Source: Microcosmobacter mediterraneus
GTDB lineage: Bacteria > Bacteroidota > Bacteroidia > Flavobacteriales > Flavobacteriaceae
Assembly (NCBI RefSeq): GCF_031846265.1
Contig: NZ_JAVRIA010000002.1
Coordinates: 62,001-126,000, forward strand
Length of the DNA stretch: 64,000 nt
Direction of reading: 5' to 3'
Below, one piece after another: positions 35,532-45,836 of the stretch. The notes beneath the pieces are model-generated. The model saw only the letters and a list, made by a program, of their open reading frames with translations, did no database searches and was not told the DNA's origin. Every line of letters starts with the position of its first letter. Within the stretch, counting starts at the first letter, position 1. Position numbers and translations under genes: made by a program.

Positions 35532-36794
35532 ATGATTCATCGTTGTGTACTCTTCTTAATACTCTTACTACCTATTTGTGCACAATCACAGCAAGACTCC
35601 ACTAAAGTCTCACAAGATTCTATTAAAAAAGCTGAATTTATAAAATACTTAGGTAATGGATTTTTACCAACTAAGTATTTTGATTTCGATTTGCGTTACC
35701 TAATTAAATACAATCAGTTTGAAGCCTTAAGAACAGGCCTAGGTGGAATTACGAATAAGCAGTTTTCAGAAAAAATTCGTTTAAGTGGTTATTGGGTTTA
35801 TGGGTTTAAAGATGATAAAGATAAGTACAGTATATCTGGCGGATTTAGAGTTGATCCAAAACGGAATACATGGATAAACCTAACCTATACAGATGATCTA
35901 CAAGAAACAGGTAGCTCAAAATTTTTAACTGATAAACGGTTCTTTACATTTTTTGAACCACGTCTTCTCAATATTGATTTATTTCATAGGCATATTACTA
36001 AATCAATTAGTTTAGAACATCAGATATCCTCTAATTTACTATCAGAAACCAAAGTATCTTACAGCAAAATAAACCCAACCTATAATTACAATTTTAAACC
36101 AAGTAATGAATCTTTCAATACTTACGATCTGAGCTTAGCGACTATTAGTTTACAATGGAGTCCATTTAGTAATTATGAGTTTCAAGATGATGTTTTAGTT
36201 GAAACTAAAGAAGGTTACCCAAAATTCACCCTACAGTACATAAAAAGTGTAAAAGATATATTTAATAGCAATTTTAATTTCTCAAAATTAGATCTTCGAA
36301 CTATTTATCAAGTCAACCACAAAAACGACTCAAAATCTAATATTACACTTACAGCAGGTTTTGCAAACGGAGATGCACCTTTAACACATTTATATCATGC
36401 ATATCCCAATAATATTAGAAAAGAAACCATTTTACAACGATTTTCTGTTGCTGGGCTTAATAGTTTTGAAACGATGCTTTTCAACGAGTTTTTCTCCGAT
36501 AGGTTTGGTACTTTACAACTAAAACATTTCTTCAGACCCTTTAAAATTTCTGAATGGTTGAAGCCGCAATTAGTATTAATATCTAGGCATGCTTTAGGTG
36601 ATATGGCCAATAAAGAGCGCCATTTAGGTATTACCTTCAATACCTTAGATCAATTATACTCAGAATCTGGTTTTGAAATCAACAAATTATTCTTTGGTTT
36701 TGGACTAAGTTTTGCATATAGATATGGTAGTTACCACATTCCTAACTTTGAGGATAATATTGCGTTTAAATTCACTTTTAATTTAACGTTATAA
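35532..36794 (+). CDS. DUF5686-like outer-membrane beta-barrel protein
   Basis: This 420-residue protein has a signal peptide (ending ICAQS). The rest is rich in alternating strands, starting with FLPTKYFDFDLRYLIKYNQFEALRTGLGG, which resembles the barrel part of DUF5686 proteins, and ending in FKFTFNLTL with a terminal hydrophobic residue as in outer-membrane barrels. It lacks the usual N-terminal carboxypeptidase-regulatory domain, so it is shorter than full DUF5686 proteins. It is convergent with the 36796 gene with one base between stops. Confidence 0.7.
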   Translation: MIHRCVLFLILLLPICAQSQQDSTKVSQDSIKKAEFIKYLGNGFLPTKYFDFDLRYLIKYNQFEALRTGLGGITNKQFSEKIRLSGYWVYGFKDDKDKYSISGGFRVDPKRNTWINLTYTDDLQETGSSKFLTDKRFFTFFEPRLLNIDLFHRHITKSISLEHQISSNLLSETKVSYSKINPTYNYNFKPSNESFNTYDLSLATISLQWSPFSNYEFQDDVLVETKEGYPKFTLQYIKSVKDIFNSNFNFSKLDLRTIYQVNHKNDSKSNITLTAGFANGDAPLTHLYHAYPNNIRKETILQRFSVAGLNSFETMLFNEFFSDRFGTLQLKHFFRPFKISEWLKPQLVLISRHALGDMANKERHLGITFNTLDQLYSESGFEINKLFFGFGLSFAYRYGSYHIPNFEDNIAFKFTFNLTL

Positions 36795-36795
36795 C

Positions 36796-39531
36796 TTAGT
36801 TAGTTTCAACCTTAGAAACTTTATAATCTAATGTTGTAAAGCCTATTTTCCCGTCATTTGATATGGTTTCAATAATGATCACAAAATCTCCTTCATTGTC
36901 AGAATGATAGTAGCTAATATTTAATTCATTATTTTTCAATTCTGCATTTGGATTCCAATAAATCGTTGATCGATAATCTGGCTTATTCTCATAAAAAGTA
37001 TTATTTGAATTGTAATCAGGAGTATAAAACTCTTTTACGGGTGAAAAGCCTTTTACTGTAAATACTTTATTCTCTTTTCTAGGTCTTAATGCACCGTAAA
37101 GACCTTTACCATTACGTGTGTAAATAGAAATAATACTTCCAAACACCATAAATTCTGAAGGAACTGTATTTCTCACCTCTGCGTAAAGTTGGTTTAATTT
37201 TTTAGGTTCATCAATAATCTCAAAGCTTGTAACTTCCATTGGTGAAATATCTTGCAAAAAAAGGTAATCCCTTTCATTTACAGGTATACCATCTATAACA
37301 ACAAAGTTTAAATGTCCTTTTCCTCCTCTAGTCGTTTCAACTATTAGGTATGGAGCAGTCATAACACCAGGACGCATTTTAGATCTTCTAACAGTAACTT
37401 GATCTTGAAAAGCCATTAACACATGATAAAGACCTTTAGTGTTTTTTGTAACTTTCTTACGTAATTCTTTACCTTCTATGACCATATCTGGCAATCCATA
37501 TTTTTCAGCCATTTTTTTACGCTTAGGTGTCATTTTGTAAGCATTAACTATAACCTCATCTAACTTATTTAGACCTTTAATATCATTAAAGTATTTATTT
37601 TCTGTTTCTTTAAAAGTAATATTCTGTTTGATAATTAATTCACTAATATTATCATTGACCTTGGTGTAAGATTTAGTAATGCTTTTTACAGGTATTGCTG
37701 GCTTTTTTGATAATGTTATATTAACAGATTTCATTTCCTTATCTGTTATATTTAAATGCTTAAAGATCAACTCTCTGTAATCACCATAGATATTATCTAC
37801 TTCAAAAGAAAAACTTCCTGGAGCATTTATTGATGCATTATAAATGGATATGCTATCACCAAAGGTCATAACAGCAAAATCTAACTGCTTTTTATCTTTT
37901 TTAGCATTCTTAATATTTACAATACCTTTTAGATTAATACCTTTTTCTCTTTTGTATTTAAAATTGGTGTTAAAATCATTGTCGTATTTATAGTTTCTCC
38001 AACCTTGAGTTAACATTAAGTCGTCAATATTATGATTTGTTCCATTATTAAAATAAAGACTTGGTGATTCAACTTTACCTTTTAAATCTGAAGATAACAG
38101 TAAGTAAGAGGCTATATTCTCATAATTGTAATAATCTAAATAATCTTTATTAATGACTAAGACTGATGTACTTTGAGTTGAAGTAGAAGGAGTATTGTTT
38201 TTAATGGCAAGGTCAATCTTCTCTCTTCTATTAAACTTCGTTTTATTTAAGGTGGCTTCAATTGCTATTTGAGACATCTCATTTTTATTATAAAATAAGC
38301 GTTCTGCCCTTGGGTTTTGTTTACCATCATAGAGTGTAAAAACAGCTATACCTTCTGGGAATTCTTTTTTTGGAATAGTAAAAATATATCTGTTATCAAT
38401 CAATTTAGCATTGCTCTCAAAATATTGAATACCTCTTGAAAAACCTTTAAGTATAATATCCTCACTTATATTAGAGCTAGCATTTATTCCAACAACTATA
38501 TTATCTTTCAATTCTGCTATTCTCATAACATAACCTATTGTTTTTACATTAGGCAAATAAACAAAAGATTCTATAGCGTTACCATTTAACATGGTAACTC
38601 TTGCTCTATAATTTTTAGAATTGTCTGCATTATTAAGAATAAAATGACCCATTCCTAACGAATTGCTTTTAAAATTTGTAACGAGTTCACCCTTTTCATC
38701 TAAAATCTCTCCTGCAACCTCGACACTTGTCCCTAAAACATCTACAGCCTTAAATCCAATTTTACTTGTTATACCTACAACAAAGCTTCCACTCTCTGGA
38801 AAAAATTGAAGGTTGAAATAATTACTTTGTGGGGAAAATTTTGTGCTATAATCTAAATCAGAATCTGAAGCATAACCCAAAGTAACCTCATTTAACGTTT
38901 TGGGTGTTTCAAATTCAAGTGTATAAGAGTTATCTTTGTTTCTTTTTAAAGGAATGATTTTTACATTGTCTTTAAGTTTAACAAAAGCCTTTAAAGTTCT
39001 TTTATGGTTAGTGTCAATTACTGAGGGAAAGAAATCAGCTTTATAAGTATTATTTAAATTCGTAGAATCGACTAAACGAATATTAGTTATTGGTTTTAAA
39101 GATCTTTTATTAAACTCTTCTGAATAAATCTGAATTGTTTTTTCAAAGAAAAAATCAGTATCGAAATTCTTATTCCAATCTGTATAGGCTCTTAGTTTAT
39201 ATTGACCACTTTTAAACTTACTGTCTAAATCAAAAAATCCAGCACCAATTCCATCATTCAGTTTTACAATTTTACTTTCAACTATAGAATTGTTTTGGTC
39301 AATCAAATCTACATACAAAACAACACTAGAAAATTCTCCACTTAAAGTTGCAGCATTAACAACTATAGCTTTAAACCAAATAGAATTATTAACAGTGTAT
39401 ATGTCGTTGTCTGTCTGAACATAAATTTTCTCAGCAAACGAATTTCGCGCAAAGTTGTTGTTAATTTGAGCAATTATTGAAGTACCAAATAAAAGAAAGA
39501 AAACGCTTAAAATAGTATACTTTTTTTTCAT
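36796..39531 (-). CDS. Large secreted protein with MG2-like and plug-like domains
   Basis: The 911-residue protein has a signal peptide (ending SIIAQ). It then has an alpha-2-macroglobulin MG2-like start (EKIYVQTDNDIYTVNNSIWFKA), several beta-sandwich segments, and a C-terminal region similar to a TonB-receptor plug (LIVETTRGGKGHLNFVVIDG, then ISIYTRNGKGLYG). No transmembrane barrel follows the plug-like part, so it is not a receptor itself. Proteins of this kind are frequent in Flavobacteriaceae, with unknown function. It is divergent from the RND transporter across 181 bp. Confidence 0.75.
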   Translation of the reverse strand: MKKKYTILSVFFLLFGTSIIAQINNNFARNSFAEKIYVQTDNDIYTVNNSIWFKAIVVNAATLSGEFSSVVLYVDLIDQNNSIVESKIVKLNDGIGAGFFDLDSKFKSGQYKLRAYTDWNKNFDTDFFFEKTIQIYSEEFNKRSLKPITNIRLVDSTNLNNTYKADFFPSVIDTNHKRTLKAFVKLKDNVKIIPLKRNKDNSYTLEFETPKTLNEVTLGYASDSDLDYSTKFSPQSNYFNLQFFPESGSFVVGITSKIGFKAVDVLGTSVEVAGEILDEKGELVTNFKSNSLGMGHFILNNADNSKNYRARVTMLNGNAIESFVYLPNVKTIGYVMRIAELKDNIVVGINASSNISEDIILKGFSRGIQYFESNAKLIDNRYIFTIPKKEFPEGIAVFTLYDGKQNPRAERLFYNKNEMSQIAIEATLNKTKFNRREKIDLAIKNNTPSTSTQSTSVLVINKDYLDYYNYENIASYLLLSSDLKGKVESPSLYFNNGTNHNIDDLMLTQGWRNYKYDNDFNTNFKYKREKGINLKGIVNIKNAKKDKKQLDFAVMTFGDSISIYNASINAPGSFSFEVDNIYGDYRELIFKHLNITDKEMKSVNITLSKKPAIPVKSITKSYTKVNDNISELIIKQNITFKETENKYFNDIKGLNKLDEVIVNAYKMTPKRKKMAEKYGLPDMVIEGKELRKKVTKNTKGLYHVLMAFQDQVTVRRSKMRPGVMTAPYLIVETTRGGKGHLNFVVIDGIPVNERDYLFLQDISPMEVTSFEIIDEPKKLNQLYAEVRNTVPSEFMVFGSIISIYTRNGKGLYGALRPRKENKVFTVKGFSPVKEFYTPDYNSNNTFYENKPDYRSTIYWNPNAELKNNELNISYYHSDNEGDFVIIIETISNDGKIGFTTLDYKVSKVETN

Positions 39532-39712
39532 AGCTTCTGAATAATGGTGACATTTATAAGATACTAATTAGACTTAGATTTTTCTCTCAAAGCACTGTTA
39601 AAATTTCCTAATGTTTATTAGATAACATCATAATATTTTAGCAATTAATAAACCTTAAATATACCAAGCATTCTTAAGCTTTTTTCTAACTTTACCATCT
39701 TTTAGTATTTGA

Positions 39713-42121
39713 ATGTTTAAACTTTTAACCACAGGATTTTGGGAGGCAGTTGCGAGGCTTATTCTTCGTAATAAGATTGCTATCCTAATGGCCATTATTT
39801 TGGCTACCGTATTTTTTGGTTATCAGTGGCAACACATGCGTTTTACATATACAGAAGCTAACATGCTTCCTGATGATCATAAGGTTAACTTAACCTATAA
39901 TAATTTTTTAGATGTTTTCGGCGAAGAAGGTAACCTCATTGTTATTGGTGTTAAGGACTCAACTTTATTTTCAGTTGATAAACTTAATGCTTGGAACAAA
40001 CTTTCGGATGACTTCAAAACTTTCGATGAAGTTGAAACTGTAGTTTCTATTAAAGACTTACAAAAACTTGTTAAGAACACTGAAGAAGAAAAATTTGATT
40101 TAGAACCTTTTATTAAAGATTCTATTAGCACAATTGATCAGATTAACAAATTACAATCCGAACTTTTTAAGCAGTATCCTTTTTACGATAATTTTTTATT
40201 TAACAGTTCTACAAAAACGATTAGAACAGCTATTTATTTAAGAAAAGATATAATAAACACTTCAGCTCGTAAAGATTTTATTTTAACTATTCTCGAAGAC
40301 AAAATCAAAACCTTTAAAAACGAGACTGGTTTAGATATTAAGGTCTCTGGCATGCCTTATATAAGAACACTAAATTCTCAAGTTATCGTTGAAGAAATTA
40401 GTTGGTTTATCGGAGCAGCTTTACTAGTTACATCACTAATCTTTTTCCTTTTCTTCAGGTCATTTAGAGCTACTTTTATTTCATTAGTTGTAGTGTGTTT
40501 TGGTGTTATGTGGACTTTTGGTATTCTTGGTTTGTTAAAGTATGAAATCACTGTTTTAACAGCTCTTATTCCTCCTTTGATTATTGTTATTGGAATACCA
40601 AACTGTATATTTCTCATTAATAAATATCAGCACGAAGTAAAATCTCATGGTAATAAAGTAAAATCGCTGCAGCGAGTTATTACTAAAGTTGGTAATGCTA
40701 CATTAATGACTAATGTTACTACAGCTTCCGGTTTTGCTACTTTTATCCTCACTCAAAGTAAGCTTCTTAAAGAGTTTGGACTTGTAGCATCATTGAGTAT
40801 CCTTGCCATTTTTATACTGTGTTTACTGATTATTCCAATCATGTATACCTTCTTACCTTATCCTAAACAGCGTCATTTAGAGCATTTGAATAAACGTTGG
40901 ATTGGTGGTTTTGTTAACTGGATGGAGCAAATGGTAAAGCATAAGCGTATTACCATTTATGTAACTGCACTTGTATTACTCATAGTTAGTTTACTTGGTA
41001 TTAATAAAATTACAATCTCTGGAAGCCTCATTGAAGATATGCCTAAAGAGAAACAGTTTTTTAAAGACATTCGTTTTTTTGAAGACGAGTTCAATGGTAT
41101 AATGCCTCTTGAAATTGTTGTGGATACAAAACGTAAGAAAGGGGTTATGAAATTAGCAACTATAAAGCGTATGAATCAGCTTGAGGATTTAATCATAGAA
41201 ACTCCTCAGCTCTCACGTCCTATGTCTGTTGTAAGCTTAGTTAAATACGCCAAACAGGCATATACTAATGGAAATCCTAAGTACTATCAGCTACCTACTA
41301 GCCAAGAAAATTTATTCATTTCATCTTATATTAAAAAATCATCTTCTAGTGTTGATTTACTTAAAAACTTTGTAGATAGTACAGGTCGTTATGCACGTAT
41401 AACAACCTTTATGAAGGATATTGGTACTGATAAAATGGAACGAATCGAAGAAAATCTTCAGAATAAAATAACTAAAGTATTTCCAAAAGAGCGCTATGAT
41501 GTTACACTAACTGGTAAAGCGTTAGTATTCCAAAAAGGCACAAAATATCTAGTTAACAACTTAATTATATCCTTATCCTTAGCCATTTTGTTAATTTCAA
41601 TTTTTATGGCTTATATGTTTCGTTCAGCAAGAATGATTGTAGTATCGTTAATTCCAAATCTTTTACCTCTTCTAGTTACAGCTGGTTTAATGGGTTATTT
41701 GGGTGTGCCTATAAAGCCATCAACAATATTAGTATTTAGTATTGCCTTTGGGATTTCTGTAGATGATACCATACATTTCTTAGCAAAATATAGGCAAGAG
41801 TTGCAGGCCAATCATTGGAAAATTAGAAAATCTGTTTATGGTGCATTAAAAGAAACTGGTGTAAGTATGTTCTACACCTCTATTGTTTTGTTTTTTGGAT
41901 TCTCTGTATTTACCATTTCTAGTTTTGGAGGCACTGTGGCTCTTGGTGCCTTAGTCTCTGCAACACTTTTATTTGCTATGCTTTCAAATTTATTACTACT
42001 CCCTTCACTATTATTATCATTAGAAAGAAGCATTGCTAACAAAGAAGTCCTTAAAGAACCTAGTATTCAAATTATACCAAGGGAAGACAAAGAAGATATA
42101 AACCTTTCAGATAATCTATAA
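39713..42121 (+). CDS. MMPL-type RND family transporter
   Basis: The 802-residue protein has the twelve-helix RND layout: one N-terminal helix, a large periplasmic loop, five helices, a second loop, and six more helices (from LVNNLIISLSLAIL to the end). The motif SIAFGISVDDTIHF in the second half contains the acidic pair typical of the proton relay, while the matching spot in the first half (PPLIIVIGIPNCIFL) lacks it. It probably exports or moves lipids or hydrophobic compounds across the inner membrane; the substrate is unknown. Confidence 0.85.
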   Translation: MFKLLTTGFWEAVARLILRNKIAILMAIILATVFFGYQWQHMRFTYTEANMLPDDHKVNLTYNNFLDVFGEEGNLIVIGVKDSTLFSVDKLNAWNKLSDDFKTFDEVETVVSIKDLQKLVKNTEEEKFDLEPFIKDSISTIDQINKLQSELFKQYPFYDNFLFNSSTKTIRTAIYLRKDIINTSARKDFILTILEDKIKTFKNETGLDIKVSGMPYIRTLNSQVIVEEISWFIGAALLVTSLIFFLFFRSFRATFISLVVVCFGVMWTFGILGLLKYEITVLTALIPPLIIVIGIPNCIFLINKYQHEVKSHGNKVKSLQRVITKVGNATLMTNVTTASGFATFILTQSKLLKEFGLVASLSILAIFILCLLIIPIMYTFLPYPKQRHLEHLNKRWIGGFVNWMEQMVKHKRITIYVTALVLLIVSLLGINKITISGSLIEDMPKEKQFFKDIRFFEDEFNGIMPLEIVVDTKRKKGVMKLATIKRMNQLEDLIIETPQLSRPMSVVSLVKYAKQAYTNGNPKYYQLPTSQENLFISSYIKKSSSSVDLLKNFVDSTGRYARITTFMKDIGTDKMERIEENLQNKITKVFPKERYDVTLTGKALVFQKGTKYLVNNLIISLSLAILLISIFMAYMFRSARMIVVSLIPNLLPLLVTAGLMGYLGVPIKPSTILVFSIAFGISVDDTIHFLAKYRQELQANHWKIRKSVYGALKETGVSMFYTSIVLFFGFSVFTISSFGGTVALGALVSATLLFAMLSNLLLLPSLLLSLERSIANKEVLKEPSIQIIPREDKEDINLSDNL

Positions 42122-42169
42122 ATTTTAGACTCTTAATTCGTCTAACTCTTTACAAATATTATCTTTGCA

Positions 42170-42177
42170 CTTTAAAA
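42170..42177 (+). promoter_or_regulatory. -7 box of the asnS promoter
   Basis: TATCTTTG fits TAnnTTTG and lies 11 bp before the asnS start codon, so the leader should be very short. Confidence 0.6.
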
Positions 42178-42188
42178 TTTAGAGCACT

Positions 42189-43619
42189 ATGAGCTTTACA
42201 GTTGCACAATTATTATCACAAGAGACAACGATACAAGACGTTGAAGTTAAAGGCTGGGTTAGAACATTTAGAGCAAACCGATTTATTGCTTTAAATGATG
42301 GCTCAACAATTAATAATATTCAATGTGTTGTTGATTTTGAAAATACTGAAGAAAGTATTTTAAAACGTATTACTACAGGAGCTGCTGTTCAAATTAAAGG
42401 CCAATTGGTTGAGAGTCAAGGCAAAGGACAAAGCCTAGAGATACAAGTGAGTTCTATTGAAATTCTTGGTGATTCTGATCCAGATGAGTATCCTATTCAG
42501 CCCAAAAAGCATACGTTTGAATTCTTGCGAGAAAATGCTCATTTACGAACTAGAACAAACACCTTTAGTGCTGTAATGCGCGTAAAATCCACATTATCTT
42601 TTGCTATTCACAACTATTTTACTAAGAATGGTTTCTATAATATGCACACACCAATAATTACTGCAAGTGATGCAGAAGGTGCTGGAGAAACATTTAGAGT
42701 AACCGCTTTAGACCCTAAAAATCTACCCTTAACTGAAGATGGTGAAGTAGACTACAAAGAAGACTTCTTTGGTAAAGAAACTAATCTAACTGTATCCGGA
42801 CAATTAGAAGCAGAGACTTATGCTATGGCTCTAGGAAAAGTGTATACATTCGGACCTACATTTAGAGCAGAGAATTCTAATACAAGTCGTCATTTAGCTG
42901 AGTTTTGGATGATAGAGCCAGAGGTAGCTTTTATGGATTTGGCAGGGAATATGGATTTGGCCGAAGACTTTTTAAAATCAGTTATTCGTTATGTTTTAGA
43001 GCATAACAAAGAAGATTTAGAATTTTTAGATAAACGATTAGCTGACGAAGAAAAACGTTTACCTCAAGCAGAACGTAGTCCAATGGCATTGATTGATAAA
43101 TTAAAATTTGTTGTAGATAATAATTTTAAGCGTGTTAGCTATACTGAAGCCATTGATATACTTAGAAATTCAAAGCCAAATAAGAAGAAGAAATTCAAAT
43201 ATCTTATTGAAGAATGGGGAGCAGATTTGCAAAGTGAGCACGAACGTTTCTTAGTAGAAAAGCACTTTAAATGTCCTGTTATATTATTTGATTATCCTGC
43301 AAATATAAAAGCGTTTTACATGCGTTTAAATGAAGATGGAAAAACCGTAAGAGCCATGGATGTTTTATTTCCAGGTATTGGTGAAATGGTTGGAGGCTCT
43401 CAAAGAGAAGAGCGTTTAGATGTGTTAAAAGAAAAAATGGCTGCCTTAGATATCCCAGAAGAAGAATTATGGTGGTACTTAGATCTCAGAAAATACGGAA
43501 CTGCCGTTCATTCAGGTTTTGGGCTAGGTTTTGAACGCTTAGTTATGTTTGCCACAGGAATGGGAAATATTAAAGATGTTATACCTTATCCTAGAACACC
43601 ACAAAATGCCGAGTTCTAA
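42189..43619 (+). CDS. asnS: Asparagine-tRNA ligase
   Basis: The 476-residue class II synthetase has an N-terminal OB-fold for the anticodon (VKGWVRTFRANRFIALNDGS), motif 2 (FGPTFRAENSNTSRHLAEFWMIEPE) and motif 3 (GFGLGFERLVMFATGM). The motif HLAEFWMIEPE, with Glu before Pro, fits the asparaginyl rather than the aspartyl enzyme. It is followed by a CTTTCAGG-type terminator and then by rpoN. Confidence 0.97.
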   Translation: MSFTVAQLLSQETTIQDVEVKGWVRTFRANRFIALNDGSTINNIQCVVDFENTEESILKRITTGAAVQIKGQLVESQGKGQSLEIQVSSIEILGDSDPDEYPIQPKKHTFEFLRENAHLRTRTNTFSAVMRVKSTLSFAIHNYFTKNGFYNMHTPIITASDAEGAGETFRVTALDPKNLPLTEDGEVDYKEDFFGKETNLTVSGQLEAETYAMALGKVYTFGPTFRAENSNTSRHLAEFWMIEPEVAFMDLAGNMDLAEDFLKSVIRYVLEHNKEDLEFLDKRLADEEKRLPQAERSPMALIDKLKFVVDNNFKRVSYTEAIDILRNSKPNKKKKFKYLIEEWGADLQSEHERFLVEKHFKCPVILFDYPANIKAFYMRLNEDGKTVRAMDVLFPGIGEMVGGSQREERLDVLKEKMAALDIPEEELWWYLDLRKYGTAVHSGFGLGFERLVMFATGMGNIKDVIPYPRTPQNAEF

Positions 43620-43629
43620 AATGATAACT

Positions 43630-43665
43630 AAAACCTTTCAGAGTTCTAAAAACCCGAAAGGTTTT
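43630..43665 (+). terminator. CTTTCAGG-type terminator after asnS
   Basis: AAAACCTTTC (43630-43639) pairs with GAAAGGTTTT (43656-43665), with imperfect inner pairing and a T-rich tail. The CTTTCAGNGTT...AACCCGAAAG core resembles an eroded form of the palindrome at 1990-2020. Confidence 0.75.
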
Positions 43666-43693
43666 TCTTATTTTTATAATCAACAGAAGTTAA

Positions 43694-45160
43694 ATGTCGT
43701 TAAAGCAGTTTTTACAATTTAAGTTATCCCAAAAGTTGTCACCACAACAGATTCAGTTAATGAAACTGATACAGTTGCCTACACAAGCTTTTGAGCAGCG
43801 ACTTAAACAAGAATTAGAAGAAAACCCTGCTCTAGAAAGTGGTAAGGAAACAGATAGTGCTGACGATAATTTCGATGAATTTGATAACTCTAGCGACGAG
43901 TATAATGATAATGAAACCATAAATGCTGATGATATTAATGTAGATGATTACTTAAGTGATGATGAAATTCCAGAGTATCGTATGCAAGCCAATAATTATA
44001 GTGCTGACGATGATGAAAAAAGTGTGCCTTATGCAGCAGGAATGTCCTTTACGCAACACTTAGTTAATCAGCTAAATACATTTCGCCTTTCTGATACTGA
44101 TGAAGATATTGCAAATTTTTTAGTAGGTAGTGTGGATGAGAGTGGCTATATACGCAGAACTTTGAGTGATATTATGGATGATTTGGCTTTTACTCAAAAT
44201 GTCTATACCACTGAAGAAGACATTGAAAAGGTTTTAAAAATTGTGCATCAGTTAGATCCTGCTGGTGTTGGTGCGCGTAATCTGCAAGAATGCTTAAGTA
44301 TTCAACTACACCGAAAAGAGAAAACACCAGATGTTGAGTTGGCTATTGCCATTATTGACAAAGCTTTTGACCAATTTACCAAGAAGCACTACAAAAAACT
44401 TCTGAGTAAGTTCGATGTTACTGAAATGCAACTAAAAGATGCTATTGAAGAAATAGAACGTCTCAATCCAAAGCCAGGAGGATCTTATGCTGGTAATAAT
44501 AAAATTGTTGAGCATATTGTCCCAGACTTTGCCATTAAAATAGTTGATGGCGAATTAGAGCTTACCTTAAATGGTAGAAATGCTCCAGAATTGCATGTTT
44601 CTAGAGAGTATAACAATATGCTGAAAGGTTACAAAGAATCTAAAGATAAATCAAAATCTCAAAAAGATGCTGTGCTATTTATTAAGCAAAAACTAGATGC
44701 TGCTAAATGGTTTATCGAGGCTATAAGGCAACGTCAGCAAACGCTTTTTGTTACTATGAGTTCTATTATGCATTACCAAAAAGAGTACTTTTTATCTGGT
44801 GATGAACGTAAGCTAAGGCCAATGATTTTAAAAGATATAGCTGATGAAATAGATATGGATGTCTCTACAGTATCTCGTGTAGCTAACAGTAAATATGTAG
44901 ATACACCTTATGGAACTAAATTAATTAAAGAGTTCTTCTCAGAATCCATGAAAAACGATCAAGGTGAAGATGTTTCTACTAGAGAAATTAAAAAAATCCT
45001 TGAAACTGTTATTGAAGAAGAAGACAAAAAGAAACCACTTACGGACGAGAAGCTAGCTAAAATTTTAAAAGAAAAAGGCTATCCTATTGCAAGACGAACC
45101 GTTGCTAAATATAGAGAACAACTTGATATTCCTGTGGCAAGACTGCGTAAGAAGATTTAA
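43694..45160 (+). CDS. rpoN: RNA polymerase sigma-54 factor
   Basis: The 488-residue protein has region I (QKLSPQQIQLMKLIQLPTQ), an acidic region II (about residues 50-95), the core-binding domain, and the C-terminal RpoN box ARRTVAKYREQLDIP. Sigma-54 recognises -24/-12 promoters and needs AAA+ activators, none of which is in this window. Its stop overlaps the start of the 45160 gene by one base, so the two are coupled. Confidence 0.96.
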   Translation: MSLKQFLQFKLSQKLSPQQIQLMKLIQLPTQAFEQRLKQELEENPALESGKETDSADDNFDEFDNSSDEYNDNETINADDINVDDYLSDDEIPEYRMQANNYSADDDEKSVPYAAGMSFTQHLVNQLNTFRLSDTDEDIANFLVGSVDESGYIRRTLSDIMDDLAFTQNVYTTEEDIEKVLKIVHQLDPAGVGARNLQECLSIQLHRKEKTPDVELAIAIIDKAFDQFTKKHYKKLLSKFDVTEMQLKDAIEEIERLNPKPGGSYAGNNKIVEHIVPDFAIKIVDGELELTLNGRNAPELHVSREYNNMLKGYKESKDKSKSQKDAVLFIKQKLDAAKWFIEAIRQRQQTLFVTMSSIMHYQKEYFLSGDERKLRPMILKDIADEIDMDVSTVSRVANSKYVDTPYGTKLIKEFFSESMKNDQGEDVSTREIKKILETVIEEEDKKKPLTDEKLAKILKEKGYPIARRTVAKYREQLDIPVARLRKKI

Positions 45161-45765
45161 TGAATTATCTCTTAAAAAGCATATCATTTATATTTCATCC
45201 TTTAATCATGCCTATTTTAGGCGTACAGTTTTATTTCTCTAAAACCAGACGGTTTATTCCTGAGCAGTTAGGGCATGCCAAATTAATTTCTATTGGGATA
45301 TTAACTATTGTATTACCAATACTATTATTCTTTCTTTTAAAAACTCTAAATAAAGTTAATTCCATTTATTTAAGAGATGTTAAAGAACGTACTCTACCTT
45401 TATTAATGAATTGTGTCATTGTTTTTTTGATTCTTCAACGTGTACTACCAATTGATGAAATCACAGAACTTTACTTCTTCTTTGTAGGCATACTCTGCTC
45501 TACTTTTGCCTGTTTAATCCTAGCTCTATTAAAGATTAAAGCAAGTATTCATATGATTGCTGCTTCTGGGTTTTTTATGTTTGCTGTGGCAGTTGGTATT
45601 CATTTTCAGATAAATATTAATGGTACAATAGCCTTAATGTGCATTATTCTTGGTGCTATTGCTACATCGCGTTTACATCTAAAAGCACATACTCCTTCTG
45701 AGCTTATTATTGGTGCTTTTTTAGGGTTTATGCCTCAGTTACTTTTAGTAAATTTTTGGATGTAG
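45160..45765 (+). CDS. PAP2-like integral membrane protein
   Basis: This 201-residue protein has about six hydrophobic segments. Near the C-terminus, SRLHLKAHTPSELIIGAFLG follows the pattern of PAP2 phosphatase motif 3 (SR-x5-H-x3-D), but with Glu in place of Asp. The usual motif PSGH is replaced by a sequence around ASIHM. It may therefore be an inactive or altered PAP2 member. It is coupled to rpoN by an ATG-stop overlap. Confidence 0.65.
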   Translation: MNYLLKSISFIFHPLIMPILGVQFYFSKTRRFIPEQLGHAKLISIGILTIVLPILLFFLLKTLNKVNSIYLRDVKERTLPLLMNCVIVFLILQRVLPIDEITELYFFFVGILCSTFACLILALLKIKASIHMIAASGFFMFAVAVGIHFQININGTIALMCIILGAIATSRLHLKAHTPSELIIGAFLGFMPQLLLVNFWM

Positions 45766-45836
45766 AAGTGCTGAAGTGCTCTTTTTAATAAACCTAAACT
45801 AACAGCCACTCTTACTTACGGAGTATTGTCTTACAA

